A stretch of DNA of 64,000 bases from NCBI GenBank assembly GCA_014925825.1, contig JACGCK010000169.1, positions 32,708 through 96,707 of the forward strand. The letters run 5' to 3'. Below the pieces are notes generated by a model. That model did no database searches, was not told where the DNA came from, and worked only from the letters and a program-made list of their open reading frames with translations. This document shows, in pieces, positions 52,023 to 63,823 of this stretch (the first letter of the stretch is position 1; each line of letters starts with the position of its first letter). The stretch comes from Pholiota molesta. Its lineage: Eukaryota; Basidiomycota; Agaricomycetes; Agaricales; Strophariaceae. The position numbers and the translations under genes were made by a program.

Positions 52023-53583
52023 TTGCTTCGCTTCTTCGGTACATTACTCATTCCATGTAGCTTCATTTATGTAAGTTCGACGATTCATCTGTTTCAACAA
52101 TTCAAGATATTGACCAACAAATCGATCACTAATAAAGGCGCAATCGCTGATACTGGTCTGTATTTTGGCTGTGCAATCTACGTCTTGCTAACATTTGACA
52201 TTTATTTCTTTGCATAGGCAATTATTAGTGTCTTCGTCCAGCTGTGAGTTTTCTATCCTTCAGTTGCTTACTTGCTATGCCTTTCTGTTAATCTGTGTCA
52301 TATAGATTCTTTTGCTGGCGTATTTGGATATTCAGCGGAGTTGCCTTCACCCTGGCATATCGCATTGCTTTTTTGACGCTGACGGTAAGAATCATAACTC
52401 TCTGCAACCTAATTCGACGCTAAGATAAGTTTATTAGGTTTCATTGGCACTTTTTAGCTTTGGTATGCTTCTCTTTGATAGAGTCGGAAGGTCCTTATCG
52501 ATATTTTCTTAGGTTCCAATATAGGTAAGAGGCGACTACGAACATGTTGAAGCCGAATATACAACTAATCGCATTTTTACAAGATGTGGCAATTACAGGA
52601 TTCAATCACCGTCTATTATCAGTAAACACTCCCGAATTTATTGTGAGTGTATTTCCATTGCACTTCATCAAATTGTAAAGACCAATTTATATCAAGCTCG
52701 CATTCAAACTCGCTACGACAAGCCAAGTTGCTTTCGATGTGATTATGACTGTAGCTATGAGTAAGTAATGAGCCACATAACTCTTACAATCTGTTGACGA
52801 TATGTACGACAGTGATCACTCTTCATCGTGCTCAATCTAATATCAGAAGGTATATTTGGCATGTTTTCTAATTCATGAGAGGACACTAACTTATATATAC
52901 AGTACGAAGCATGTTATTGTTATCATAATGCTCTTCACTGTCAATACAAATCTTCTCTCAACGTACGCATCTATTTTCGAATATTTTTTTTCTGCATTAA
53001 CCGCTAACACGACATTCATGATTCAAGTATCATATCCATTTCCGCGCTTGCAACAGTGAGATTATCTTATGTGAAGCTATTAATTTTAAGCCTAATCATC
53101 CAGTTTATTAGTTTCTATCTCTTCCAAATGCAACTGTCTATGGAGGACTTGGATTTCTCCTAGGAAAATGTAAGAATTTCCTAGCCCACACTTATTCTAT
53201 CTGAACAATCCCATTTACTGACTCACTCAACTTTACTATCTTCAGCATACTTTAATGCTTTCTTTGCAATGTATGGAAACTTTATCTAGCATTTTCTTAC
53301 TGTCATCGATCTAATATAACTATACACTTCAGTTTAAATTCCAGAGAATTCCTCAGTGAGAAACTAGCTCACACGACAGTCACACTTGATCATCTTGTAA
53401 GACGCTCTCTTGGCTACTCATGCGATGAAGCTAATATCAACTTTATTGTAGCCTGGGGATTCAAGTGAAACAACTGCTACGGGATATGAGATGGCCACTG
53501 TTGATATGTCGTTCCGCACTAATTCAGAGCATCGGATTCAGAAAAGCCCTGGTATCGTTCGAACCTATTCGGAGGAGGCGTAA
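52023..53583 (+). CDS. DUF6534-like multi-pass membrane protein
   Basis: This is a plus-strand gene of about ten very short exons. Pieces in order: FFGTLLIPCSFIYVSSTIHL, ADTGLYFGCAIYVLLTFDIY, AIISVFVQLFFCWRIWIFSG (the VQxFFxWRI signature), FTLAYRIAFLTLTVSLALFS, LATTSQVAFDVIMTVAM and ITLLHRAQSNIRR (start of the DUF6534 domain). Then come STKHVIVIIMLFTVNTNLLS, YASIFEYFFSALTANTTFMI, ATVYGGLGFLLGKYFNAFFA and FNSREFLSEKL, closing the domain like the LNxRxxLR end of the family. A Ser/Thr-rich tail ends at the stop (53581-53583). The family is expanded in mushroom-forming fungi and its role is unknown. The start codon and first exons are uncertain; the coding DNA is more AT-rich than its neighbours. 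Confidence 0.6.
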
Positions 53584-54076
53584 TGGAGGGATGCTCTTCC
53601 TTGGAAAATACGCTTAATTACTCTAAGTAGGAGGTAGACAGACAAAACCCAGAGAGCCAACAAATAGATTAAAGGCATGTACATTATATGTAAATGAGAT
53701 GATCCCCGGTTTCCGCGCAGTTAGAGACCATTACCGGGTATCAGTGTTCCCAAGCTTGCAGTCCCAGAAAGGTTTCGGTTTCTCATCGACTGGTCAAGCA
53801 ATAGTCTGCGTTCCAGAAATTTCACGGAACGCATACTTCAAGCGCTGTTGCTTCCCTCTTAAGGACTGGTATGAACATGCGGAACACGCGTCTTTCCATT
53901 TATGGAATTAGCGCTTGAGCCACTGAGCGCTTACTGTTAACATAGGCGCCTCACGCTTGGGACCAATGCGGAGTGGCACCTTGACGAGGGCCTATAAGAA
54001 GAGAGATGATTTGAGTGAAAAAATCTAAAACACTCAATTCACACCTCCTTCAAGTAATCACTCACTGCCAGCGTCC

Positions 54077-55762
54077 ATGTCCTCTCGATCTAATCGTTTA
54101 ATTTATTACCGTCAAGGTGGCCATCACTTTCGCACTCCCCATCGTCCAAAAACCAACTCTGCATCAATTTCCATCACTTCCTTTCCGGCAGAACTTATCT
54201 TGGAGATTTTCTGGCTGGTTATAACACGCCCAGGCAACAGATATAGGGGCTCTCCAATCGATGGATTTAGTACTCCATTATCAAACCCCACCGCCCTCTT
54301 GCGATTATCTCACGTCTGCAGAAGCTGGCGGAAAATTAGCCTCTACCATGGTCAGCTGTGGGCTTCAGTTATTGAAGTAGACCGCAATAGCCTTCGTTGG
54401 GCGAAGAAGCTCATCCAACGCGCAAAGAAAGTGCCTTTGGTAATTCATTCAGACAGCGAGGACGTCGACCTCAAGAAGATTTTCACATCTGACACTTGGC
54501 GCCATGTCTGTACTCGTCAGGATGACTGGCGAATTCTTGATATCAAGTTATCCGTTCGGGCTGACAATCAGCCCCTTGTCACAGCTCTCGTCCAACCTGC
54601 ACCCAAGCTTGAATACTTCCAGCTGCATAACACATGTCATCTTTCCGAAGCGGGGGAATATGGCCCAAGACTTGTTCTTCCTCATGATATGTTCTCTGGG
54701 CAGCGGCCTCCGCAATTGCGAAGGTTCTCAATTGCAAACGTTTTCTTGCCACCATCTTTTGATTTCTCGCTCTGGACGAATCTGACATCCCTTACCATGA
54801 GATCTTGCCAACCCCACGATGACGCCAACTACTGCGTACTTTCAGCACAAAAATGGCTCGAAATTCTTACTGGGATGAAACGGCTCCAATATCTTCAAAT
54901 CTGGTGGAACGACAACGACGATATCTATATGCCAGAAAACACCAAAGCCACCTCTATTATGCAAGTGCCTGACGTTCACCTGCGCCACCTTCGCGCGCTT
55001 GACTTGAATGCGCGATACTATGGGGGGAGTATCTTGGCTGACATGTTCTCCAAGCTATCCATTCCGGAGACATGTACGACCTACATCAATATCAAAGTCA
55101 CCGATAATCAGGAGATATCGGACGTCACATTTGAGAGGTTAATGATTGGGATCAAAAGAGTTGTTCGGACCTGGTCTGCCCATGAACGCACCTTGCGACT
55201 TGATCTCAACAATCATCACCACTCTCAAGAAGGCTTCACCATATCAGCAGTAGATGTCCCTAATGACGATGACCCTGATGAAGATTATACATCCCTTGAA
55301 TTCAAGTTTAGATACAATGACGATTGGACATCCTGGACCGGCCCCGACACTCCTCCGACACCCTTGTCCAGAATATTGAATGTCCTAAAAAGCCTGTCAG
55401 TCAGCTCTTTCGAAGTACTGGGGCTGGGGTTACAATCGCCGGGGCTTCAAGACGCCGACAAAAACTTGCTCCACGATTTTTTGTTGGGCTTTACAAATAT
55501 TACTTCTGCCTGCATTTGTGATGTTAATCTGGGCATTCTGGACATACTCGTCTCAAGAGTTGAATTCGACCAAAGTTCGCAATCCTATCCTAAAGGGCAA
55601 GTATCAAGTGTCTTACTTCCTAGACTTACTTCGCTCCTCTGCCTCGCAGCCCCGGAAGACTTCAAGTTTATAGAGGCATATATGGCTTGGAGGAATTTGC
55701 ATGGAAAGTTGCCGGAATCTTTTGAGGTGAAGATGATTCCAATTGGCTTCAGGGCATCTTGA
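54077..55762 (+). CDS. F-box protein
   Basis: A single exon of 561 residues. Residues about 32-95 are an F-box-like domain: SITSFPAELILEIFWLVITR, then LLRLSHVCRSWRKISLYHGQ and LWASVIEV. The F-box would bind Skp1 in an SCF ubiquitin ligase. The rest contains leucine-rich, irregular repeats (APKLEYFQLHNT, NLTSLTMRSCQP, HLRALDLNARYYG) as in the large Agaricomycete families of F-box plus LRR-like proteins. The target is unknown. No introns, unlike the neighbours, which is normal for this family. Confidence 0.85.
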   Translation: MSSRSNRLIYYRQGGHHFRTPHRPKTNSASISITSFPAELILEIFWLVITRPGNRYRGSPIDGFSTPLSNPTALLRLSHVCRSWRKISLYHGQLWASVIEVDRNSLRWAKKLIQRAKKVPLVIHSDSEDVDLKKIFTSDTWRHVCTRQDDWRILDIKLSVRADNQPLVTALVQPAPKLEYFQLHNTCHLSEAGEYGPRLVLPHDMFSGQRPPQLRRFSIANVFLPPSFDFSLWTNLTSLTMRSCQPHDDANYCVLSAQKWLEILTGMKRLQYLQIWWNDNDDIYMPENTKATSIMQVPDVHLRHLRALDLNARYYGGSILADMFSKLSIPETCTTYINIKVTDNQEISDVTFERLMIGIKRVVRTWSAHERTLRLDLNNHHHSQEGFTISAVDVPNDDDPDEDYTSLEFKFRYNDDWTSWTGPDTPPTPLSRILNVLKSLSVSSFEVLGLGLQSPGLQDADKNLLHDFLLGFTNITSACICDVNLGILDILVSRVEFDQSSQSYPKGQVSSVLLPRLTSLLCLAAPEDFKFIEAYMAWRNLHGKLPESFEVKMIPIGFRAS

Positions 55763-56285
55763 TTAGCTTTAATCAATTAAAAATTTTGTTTCTTTTCCGT
55801 ACGCCTTGTGAATCTTCCTCTACGTTTACTTATCATACGCAGTGGGATAACGCTCTCTTGGAAAGCACAAGTCTGAAGGAACTTTGATTGGGTTGGGAAT
55901 TTATTGATAGGCGGCATAGGCCGTGGGAATAATAATTTAAATTTGCAACTCAGATCTACATATGCCGCACCGTTGCCGCGGGGACACCTTGACTCGACGT
56001 CTTGACTCTTGATTGCACACATCCAAACTAAGTCTCCACTTTCACACTTAGCGCTCAGGACTCAGTACCGAGCTTTCGACTTCAAGGCTTCAGTCAGTCG
56101 ATTCACGGTTATTTTACATTATATCCTTCTTGCCAACGTTAGGCTCGAAGTGGAGACGTTTTCGAGGGTTACAGCTCCGTCCTCTGCCACAATCATACCC
56201 TGAAGGCAACTCAAGACTTGACGAAGCTTTCGATTATTAGTGGCGGTTGTCTTTAAGCGTTCACAACACCCCTCTCTAACACAAC
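55763..56285. other. Intergenic, no supported gene
   Basis: F-box 3' flank and the YL1 promoter. No domain-bearing frame. Confidence 0.5.
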
Positions 56286-58180
56286 ATGGACGATTCCACC
56301 AACGCTCCGACTGAGATGTTGGTTACCCGAAGGTCGAAGAGAAGTACAGCCGGAAATCGGTAAGCTAAAGTTACCAGTGTAGTGTTTGTACTTACCCTCA
56401 ACAATACATCCCAGGATGGAGGCTGCACTCGCTGAAATGGCTTTGGATGATTCAAACAAAGACATGGACGATGATAACGACTTCGTAGATGACAAAGGTA
56501 CGCCTGCCATCCCCAACATTCGTCATTGAATTTCGTTTTCTTACTCACTCAGAACGTGCTTGGATTCAGTCGAGGAAGACATTTTTGGCTCCGACTTCGA
56601 AAGTACCGACGAAGAGGCAGAAAAGGCAGCCGAAGAAGCTGGTGAGAATGAAGTTGCCAACGAGGAGAGAAGGATAAAAAAGGTGATGCACTTTCGAACA
56701 CACTTTCCTGCGATGCAATTAACATCGATATTATAGGCAGCGCGTACGCGATTGGAAAAGGTTACTGCTGCTGCTCATGCAAAGCATAAATCCTCGTTTA
56801 ATCCTGATGTTCAACTATCAACGACCACCAAAACAAAACCGAAACCCAAAACTCTGTCCGTCTCTGCAGACGTTTCCATGAGTCTGTGGACTGATGCAGG
56901 AGGAGAGAGTACTAATCAATCGATTTATGAACGGAAGAGGACCAGCAACAGGAAACACACCGTTCTGAATACCTCGGCAACAGTAACGAGACTCAAGCAA
57001 TCTGAAGCAAGAAAGGTTGGTGTCATAATTTCTCTGAAGTTTACCGATTGCCCATCCTTTCCTAGGCATCTCAACCCAAGAAAGCGAAGATTGAAACCAA
57101 GAGATATAGTCAAGCAGAACTAATCGCGCTCGCCCTCGACACCGAAGAAGGGAACATTGTGGAGCATCGGGATTATCTCAAAAACGAGGCTGAAAAACGC
57201 AAACGCGCTCGCGTCATGCGAACGAATGTGACCGGTCCGCTACTGAGGTGGACTAGCAAAAAGGAAGAAATCAAAGTAGCCGTTACACCGCCGCCGCCGC
57301 CGCCACCCCCTCCAACGTTGTCAACAATCCCTCATGCATCAACGTCGCTTTACAGAAGTATCTACGGACCGCCTGGTAGTTTGTTTACTCCCACAACGTA
57401 TAGCTATGCTGGTGGTGCTACTATGGTTTCGACGATTGCTTCAATATCTGGCATCACGCCGCAGCCTGCTACGACGCAGACCCAGAGTTCGCAAACCACG
57501 ACCACACCATATTTGCCTTATCAACCTTATATGGATCCCGCCTTTTCAGCCTTCCCAACATGGCCTCCTACACAGTCGCCCTACCCTTCTACTGCCACAA
57601 TAACGGCAACGACTCAGCAAGCGCCATCTGCACAACCACAACAAACTCCTACACAGACTGACCAGCCTTCGAAACCGCTGGCAGAGCCAGAATCAATCCC
57701 TCCTTCCGAACCTGAATTCCGTTCGGAAACTGTTACGAAAAATTACGTCGTCCATGAATTAGCCCAACAGCGAGGCACGCCCAAGGCGACCTGGGCAGAG
57801 ACCATGCAAGCGATGTTTGGCGACCACGTCAAATGGGACGAAATAAAGGTCTTCACTGGAAAAGGACGTCCGCTATGTGAGTATTTTATTTTATTTGGTG
57901 CCATAGATATCACAGAGAGTTAACTCCTCCTTCAGCTCGCCCACGACAAACCTGCTTGATTACCGGGCGACAAGCGCACTATCTGGATCCGCGAACCGGT
58001 GTTCCGTATGCCGATAGTTATGCGTATAAAGTGCTCACCGGTCTACTTCGACATGAATATGTTTGGAATCCTTCAATAGGATGCTACGTCGATCATGGAG
58101 AGCCTCCCCCTGCTGTTCTAGAGAGAGAGGAGCTTCAAGCTGGTTCACAGGAGGACGATCCCATGGTTGTTGATCTCTAA
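56286..58180 (+). CDS. VPS72: YL1/VPS72 (Swc2), SWR1 chromatin-remodelling subunit
   Basis: Swc2 binds H2A.Z-H2B and helps the SWR1 complex exchange histones. MDDSTNAPTEMLVTRRSKRS, then TAGNRMEAALAEMALDD and acidic exons DEEDIFGSDFESTDEEAEKA form the acidic H2A.Z-binding YL1 N-terminal region. A basic middle follows (KHKSSFNPDVQL, ALDTEEGNIVEHRDYLKNEA, EKRKRARVMRTNVTGPLLRW). After a Pro/Thr/Gln-rich linker come NYVVHELAQQRGTPKATWAE and the C-terminal YL1_C domain, CLITGRQAHYLDPRTGVPYA and YAYKVLTGLLRHEYVWNP. Six exons, all in frame; the stop is at 58178-58180. A run of nine prolines near 57288-57312 reflects a CCG repeat. Confidence 0.93.
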
Positions 58181-58460
58181 TACGCTCTAGGATACCCCCT
58201 GTATCATTCAGCCAATAATTTCTTGGTTTCCCCAATTGTATCGCCGCCACTCTTGCGGAGGGATTCATAAGAAATTTACTCAAGAAGGATAACGCACCGG
58301 ACCGCTCTGATGTGGTCGTGAAGGAAATGTCACAAGCGAAAACATGCTGCCATGCGCATTACTAGTCATCTGATGCAATGCCATTGTCCGTCACCAGCTA
58401 TAAAGTATCTGCTAAGTATAGAGGCTAACTTTTTTGTGAGCCCCAGAAGGTGTCATCAGT

Positions 58461-60297
58461 ATGCGTTTGTTCGGAATTTTGAGTGCCATTCTCTATGGGT
58501 TGACCTTTCTTATTCGTGAGTTCTACATCTATGCTTCTCTAACATTCTGACGAACGTGCATAATAGTACGGGCTCTTGCTTTTACGAATCCAATCCTCCC
58601 AGGATGGAACCCAGATCCCACAATTCTTCGCATTGGCGCAGACTATTTTATTGCAACCTCGACATTTGAATATTTCCCTGGTCATCCCATATACCATAGC
58701 AAAGACTTGGTCAATTGGACTTTAATCGGACATGCTCTGAACCGTCCATCTCAGCTTAGCTTGTTTGGAACTCCATCAGATGCGGGCTCTTGGGCGCCTG
58801 GCCTTAGATATCATGATGGGACCTTTTACTTGACTTCTACGACAAGATACGTTTACACTAGTGAGTAAATTTTGATATTCAATACGATGCTTCTCACATA
58901 ATACAAAGACGAGCTGAGGCTATTTCCGAGGTCATTCTATGTCAAGACGAATGATATATTTGCAAATAATTGGAGTGATCCTATTTATTTTGGTAAGTCG
59001 CAAAGAATTTGTCTATTTGTGTGCGACAGCCGAGTTCTTGCCACTACATAGATGTGCTTGGTTATGACACCGATCTGTTCTGGGATACGAACGGAGATGT
59101 AAATTTGTATCTCTCAACAGCTCAATGGCCTGTCATTGATTATCTGATTGGCCCTACGCCATCTGGCCCATGGGAAAACAACCCCAACAACCCCATCCTT
59201 TTCAACGGAGCAAATTTGTCCTTACCTGTCCAGGATACTGGACACGCGGATATCGTTCAAGCTCAGGATGAGAGCTGGTGGGGCGTTGCTTTGGGTGTAC
59301 GCCCACAGAATGGGAATTTCAGTCACATACAATTAGGTGAGTGTTTATAAGTGACCCTTTGAGGTCGTCATTATAACAGTACTTTTTTACAGGGAGAGAG
59401 ACATATCTCTTTCCTGTTACTTGGGAATCTGGGTGGCCTGTCTTCAATCATGGAAAACCACTTTCTACCTCTATTGCCGACATTCCGGAGTCTAAACCCT
59501 CTTCGTCTGTCCACAATGCAACCTATTTCAACTCATTCGCATCCCCTGACCTCGATCTTTCGTTTTACTTTGTACGAACACCATATAAAGCTTTCCATTC
59601 TCTTACAGCTCGACCAGGATATCTCCGACTCTTGGGAAACTCTTACGCTCCTGGGGACAGAGACAGCGCCGCTCTTCTGCTACGAAAGCAAACCAGCTAT
59701 GATGAATCTTTTGAAACAGAACTCGAGTTTAATCCTAGTGATAATCTGACCGAAGCGGGAGTGACAATCTACTATGGCGACCTATTGCATAATGAAATCG
59801 GAATTACTGGAGGGCAAAACGGGAGTAAAGAACGATTTATAATTGTACGGACCATTGTCCAAGCCACACAAGTTGGTCCATGGGCCTTGACAACTACAAA
59901 CACAACTATCACTACAGAAAGTCTCTTTAACTCTTGCATTATTCTGAAAACGGCTAATCTTATCATTTTAGGTAAATTATATCGCGCTCAAGACAGATAC
60001 CGAGCCCGTCAGGCTAACAATTATTGGGAATTCGACATCTTACTCATTGGGCTATGCGGAAGGTGGTAGTAATTTCGCATTTCCGGCGGTCATTGATTCT
60101 AGTGCCTTGTCAATTGCCCCAGCTGGGTAGGAGTTCACCGATTCATGCATGGTGAATATTTCTAATGAAGTTTCTTCATATGGCTTAGAGGCTTCTTCTT
60201 CAAGGGGGCATCATTCGGAATATATAACACAGGGAATGGAAAGCCGACGCTCTGCCCAGCCGACTTTGCGTACTGGAAGCAGGTAGCTACAAATTAG
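58461..60297 (+). CDS. GH43 glycoside hydrolase (beta-xylosidase-like) missing its catalytic-acid segment
   Basis: The start MRLFGILSAILYGLTFLI is a secretion signal. Mature sequence FTNPILPGWNPDPTILRIGA carries the nucleophile-side Asp motif; IATSTFEYFPGHPIYHSKDL, GSWAPGLRYHDGTFYL and LGYDTDLFWDTNGDVNLYL follow, as in GH43 enzymes that cleave xylan side products. Next should come 60-70 residues including EGPH and AEGGT, which hold the general-acid Glu. Here NLYLSTAQWPVI runs straight into DYLIGPTPSGPWENNPNNPI, with no room in the DNA for a missed exon. After that, TGHADIVQAQDESWWGVALG and GRETYLFPVTWESGWPVF are normal. The C-terminal lobe (after about 59470) resembles the DUF1349 beta-sandwich and ends FAYWKQVATN. 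Likely inactive or a different activity. Confidence 0.83.
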
Positions 60298-60865
60298 TGA
60301 CTTTGAAAATTCTAGCTTTGACTCCCGAAACAAATGTTTTCGGTCAAATCATCATGAAACTGCTATGCGCCCTCCCACTAGCAGTCTCTACGGCACAAAT
60401 CACTAGGAGAGCTCGATACCCCAGCCCTATCCTCGTATTTATCACTATAGATTTGTCTGCTATAGATCTTCAGCAAAGACGTATTTGAATGTCGCCGGTC
60501 GGTCTCCAAAATACAAACGTCAACGATTGACTAGCGAAGTGTTCCATTTATTGAGTATCCCCTTTCTTTCGAGTTCTTCCGCAAATAAACTGTTTCTTGC
60601 TTCGGGAAATTTGCATTTTCTATGAGTCGGACCATCTGGCCGCGGCCCGGGCTCTCCTCGTTCTGACCAGGGTATGCCTTTAACCGATTAACTAAAATTC
60701 AATACAACCAATATTATTTCCAGATTCGAAATTACAACCATGGAGAATTCATGTCGGTGGTTCGGATAGGCAACCGTGACTGTCGGGGTGAATACTTGGT
60801 GATTACTATAGTGTATAGAAATATGTATAGTAAACACATAGTGTTCCCTACTTACAACCTATGAG
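60298..60865. other. Intergenic, no supported gene
   Basis: Space between the convergent GH43 and membrane-protein genes. Nothing recognisable. Confidence 0.5.
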
Positions 60866-63161
60866 TCAAGTTTTCTGTGCGCCAGTACCCGCTTGCCAGT
60901 GATCATGTTCTGTCTCTTCAGTTCCTCGTTCGAAATCTTCAAGCTCTTGATCCTGGGCTGGCACTGCTGAAAAATCTTCCTCGGGGTCTTGCATCAAATC
61001 CAAATCAATAAAGTGATCTTGCAGGAGGTTGAGGAATCCTCGACGATCTCGGGGCGCATTGATTTCTTCAGCTATTGCTGGATACTCTTCTCGATATGCT
61101 TTTTGAATTCCTTTACGCTCCCAGTCATGTGCGAATCCAAAGATAGACACGGGTTTGAAACCTAACATAGAACATTTTTCAGTCGTTGCTCAGTCACCAA
61201 CTCAATATGAACAAACCAAAAACGATGCGCATCAATGAGCTTCCGAACACAGCCGCGAAAATACCACTGAGGAATGTCCACAGACCACCAGTTTGGGACA
61301 GGCCATTTAGGAACGTTCTGTCCTTGAAATCCTGGATTATAACCCATTGAGAAGCGTCCGATGGCGACACAACACGAATGGTAGCGATTTCTGGAGAACG
61401 GACAATAAGAGGAGAAATCCCTGCCTGAGGATCTGGAAATACGTGGAGCATCTGAGCAATAACAGTCGACTGTACCCTCTGGACGAGAAAGACATGACAT
61501 GCATATTACTGGTTCAAGTTTCATAGACAAGTAGGTACTTACTGCAAAGACTCCAAGAAAGGATAGGCCAGGATCTTTGAACGTTTGATGGATTTCCATG
61601 GCGGTCCTCCCGATTAAGTTGACACCCGGTATTAAAGTAGTAGAGGTCGTCATTAGAGCAACATCCTCTGTTCTGTTCGACATTGCGACCCTGAATTGAA
61701 CAGAGTTGCTTGGGATATCTCTGATATTATCGGCAGATATCCCAAGAGTCGTAAAGTTGACAGTAACCAGTAGATCTGGTCGAAAATTCTGATATGGTTG
61801 CGGGATGATATTATATTCGGAGCTGGCTGTTAAATCAAGTTATTAGGATATATATTATAGGTATGATAGGAGGCCAAAACAAGCCTACCAGAGCCAGTGA
61901 GAGATGGACAGTAGTACGCTATCAGTTGAATATCTTCGTTATATTTTTGGTCTTCAAGGTCTACGCAATCCGGATTTGATGGATCTACAGAACAGTATCA
62001 GTGATTGATTTTCGAACTGCTAAAGGTCACAAGTAATTGACTTACCATCTTTATACCATAAAGGCATTACGCTCACCGCTGAACGAAATTGACTTGAAAG
62101 GTTTTGCAGAGTGGAGAGCTCTGTGCCAGAGTAAACTGGCATACCCTTTAGCATACGCATTCGAAGTTATGGGTCAAAAAAACCTCTCCATTGGTTCTTT
62201 CAAATACGCCCCACATAAGTTGTGGTACTCACGAGAACTATCCCCCATGTTGCAACATTAGTATTGAAGGGGCCTTGAATCGGACTCTGGCCGTCTGGGG
62301 TGCGGACATTTTGTGTTGGAATGAGCCGAAGCTCTCGAACAGGGTCGGTCAGGATTCTGACGAGCGAGAAGATCATGATGCCCATCAAGAATACAATCGC
62401 AAAGCTACCTCGCGCCACGATCAGCCTTTTAGTCTCTCCACTACAAGTACCTGAGGATCAGACGATAGTCTTAGATAGAGACGCAACAAGAAGAAACTCA
62501 CGCAAAGTGTGATCTCCAGATCGAACTTCCAAACAGGATACTGGGCCTATCATCGTATTTCCGTTGAAGCCGAAAATGTACTAATAGATCAAGCTTTTGC
62601 GACAAAGTTCGGAAACCAGCATCAAATACGAAAGCGAGCCGTATCAACGCGAGCAGGGCTAGTGCTCCAATGAGGGCGAAGGATGCAAGCGCATGTATTA
62701 ACATGGGCTGGGAAGCCCACGGGTTGATTTCCGAAGAGACGTGCTCAAGACGTGCATAGAACGCAAGCCCTGTATATCTCAATGTAAGCATACTTAGGGT
62801 AGTAGTTGTACAGCTTTTGGAATCGTACCGGAGATATTAGACACAAGCCAGACCAAGTCTGTAATAATATGAAGGGAGAAGTATTTGGAGACACTGCACG
62901 AACAAGAATCAAATCGATAGTCAATTAAAAACGACCGAAACAAAAGTTACTGCATTTCCGGGACACAAGTAGATAGAAAGAAAGACCTCACCAGATTAGT
63001 TGATGTAAAAAGATGGAGAAGAACACCAAAACCCATAGGAAAGATTGATGTCTATCCAAAAAAACCAAAGGGAACAGCAGCAGAACGATCACAGACAATA
63101 TGAACACAGTCCTCAGGAGGAACAGGTAAGGCCTCAGGGATAGCCAGCTGAGGAGTTTCAT
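60866..63161 (-). CDS. Multi-pass membrane protein of unknown function
   Basis: Start chosen at 63161: MKLLSWLSLRPYLFLLRTVF, then ILSVIVLLLFPLVFL and FLWVLVFFSIFLHQLIW. Later exons give ITDLVWLVSNISGLAFYARL, ASQPMLIHALASFALIGALA, LIVARGSFAIVFLMGIMIFS, MEIHQTFKDPGLSFLGVFA, then GGLWTFLSGIFAAVFGSSLM and RIVFGFKPVSIFGFAHDWER. The last pattern (GGLWTFxxGxFAxxFGxxxxxxxFGxxPxSxxG) is one I recall from many uncharacterised mushroom proteins, usually with a C-terminal acidic tail as here (DPEEDFSAVPAQDQELEDFE). Roughly six helices with a luminal or extracellular loop between. Exon joins between 61,700 and 62,240 are approximate. Confidence 0.6.
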
Positions 63162-63823
63162 GGATTTCACAGATTCGTTGGAGGTGATAAGTAGCTGTGT
63201 GGAGGGCCAAGGCAGAAAAGACGAGGGAAGCTGCGAACGGGATGAATAAATATGGCTTACTGGTCTCGTGGCTAACCAATATTCTTGCATATGTACAACA
63301 GATCAAGATCAAGGGGTGGATATCTAACTCACTATACTTATTGGATATCCATTTTGGCCTAACAAAGTACAGCGCCGGCAGCAATGTGTAGATCAGATTT
63401 TTAAACTTTATTATCATATATCGATCGGCTCCACTGAGGTCAAATAACAGCACGATTCAGAAAACAGAGGCTTTTTGGATTACAAGTTTGCATAATATAC
63501 AACATCTACATAACTTCAGAAACACATTATTGAAAATAAAATGTCGGTTTACGGTCTCCTCATCACCTCTCTGAGTAGTTTCTTGAGATATTGCGCGCAG
63601 ATCAATCATGTTGATTCTTATCAAACGCCGTCGCAACACTCGCGCCCCAAACGCTAAGCCCAGAAAAATACCAGAACGACATGATACATGTATTCAATAT
63701 TTTGGACATCACCTTACAAAACAAAACCACATGCACGCCAGCACAATCGCTTCGGAAGCTTTTACTGTTCAGAGAGCAATCTCAACATCCAGCCTAGCAA
63801 GATACGAATAGACGTCCGGCGAC
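63162..63823. other. Intergenic, no supported gene
   Basis: Upstream region of the membrane-protein gene. Frames on both strands overlap its first exon and carry no domain. Confidence 0.45.
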
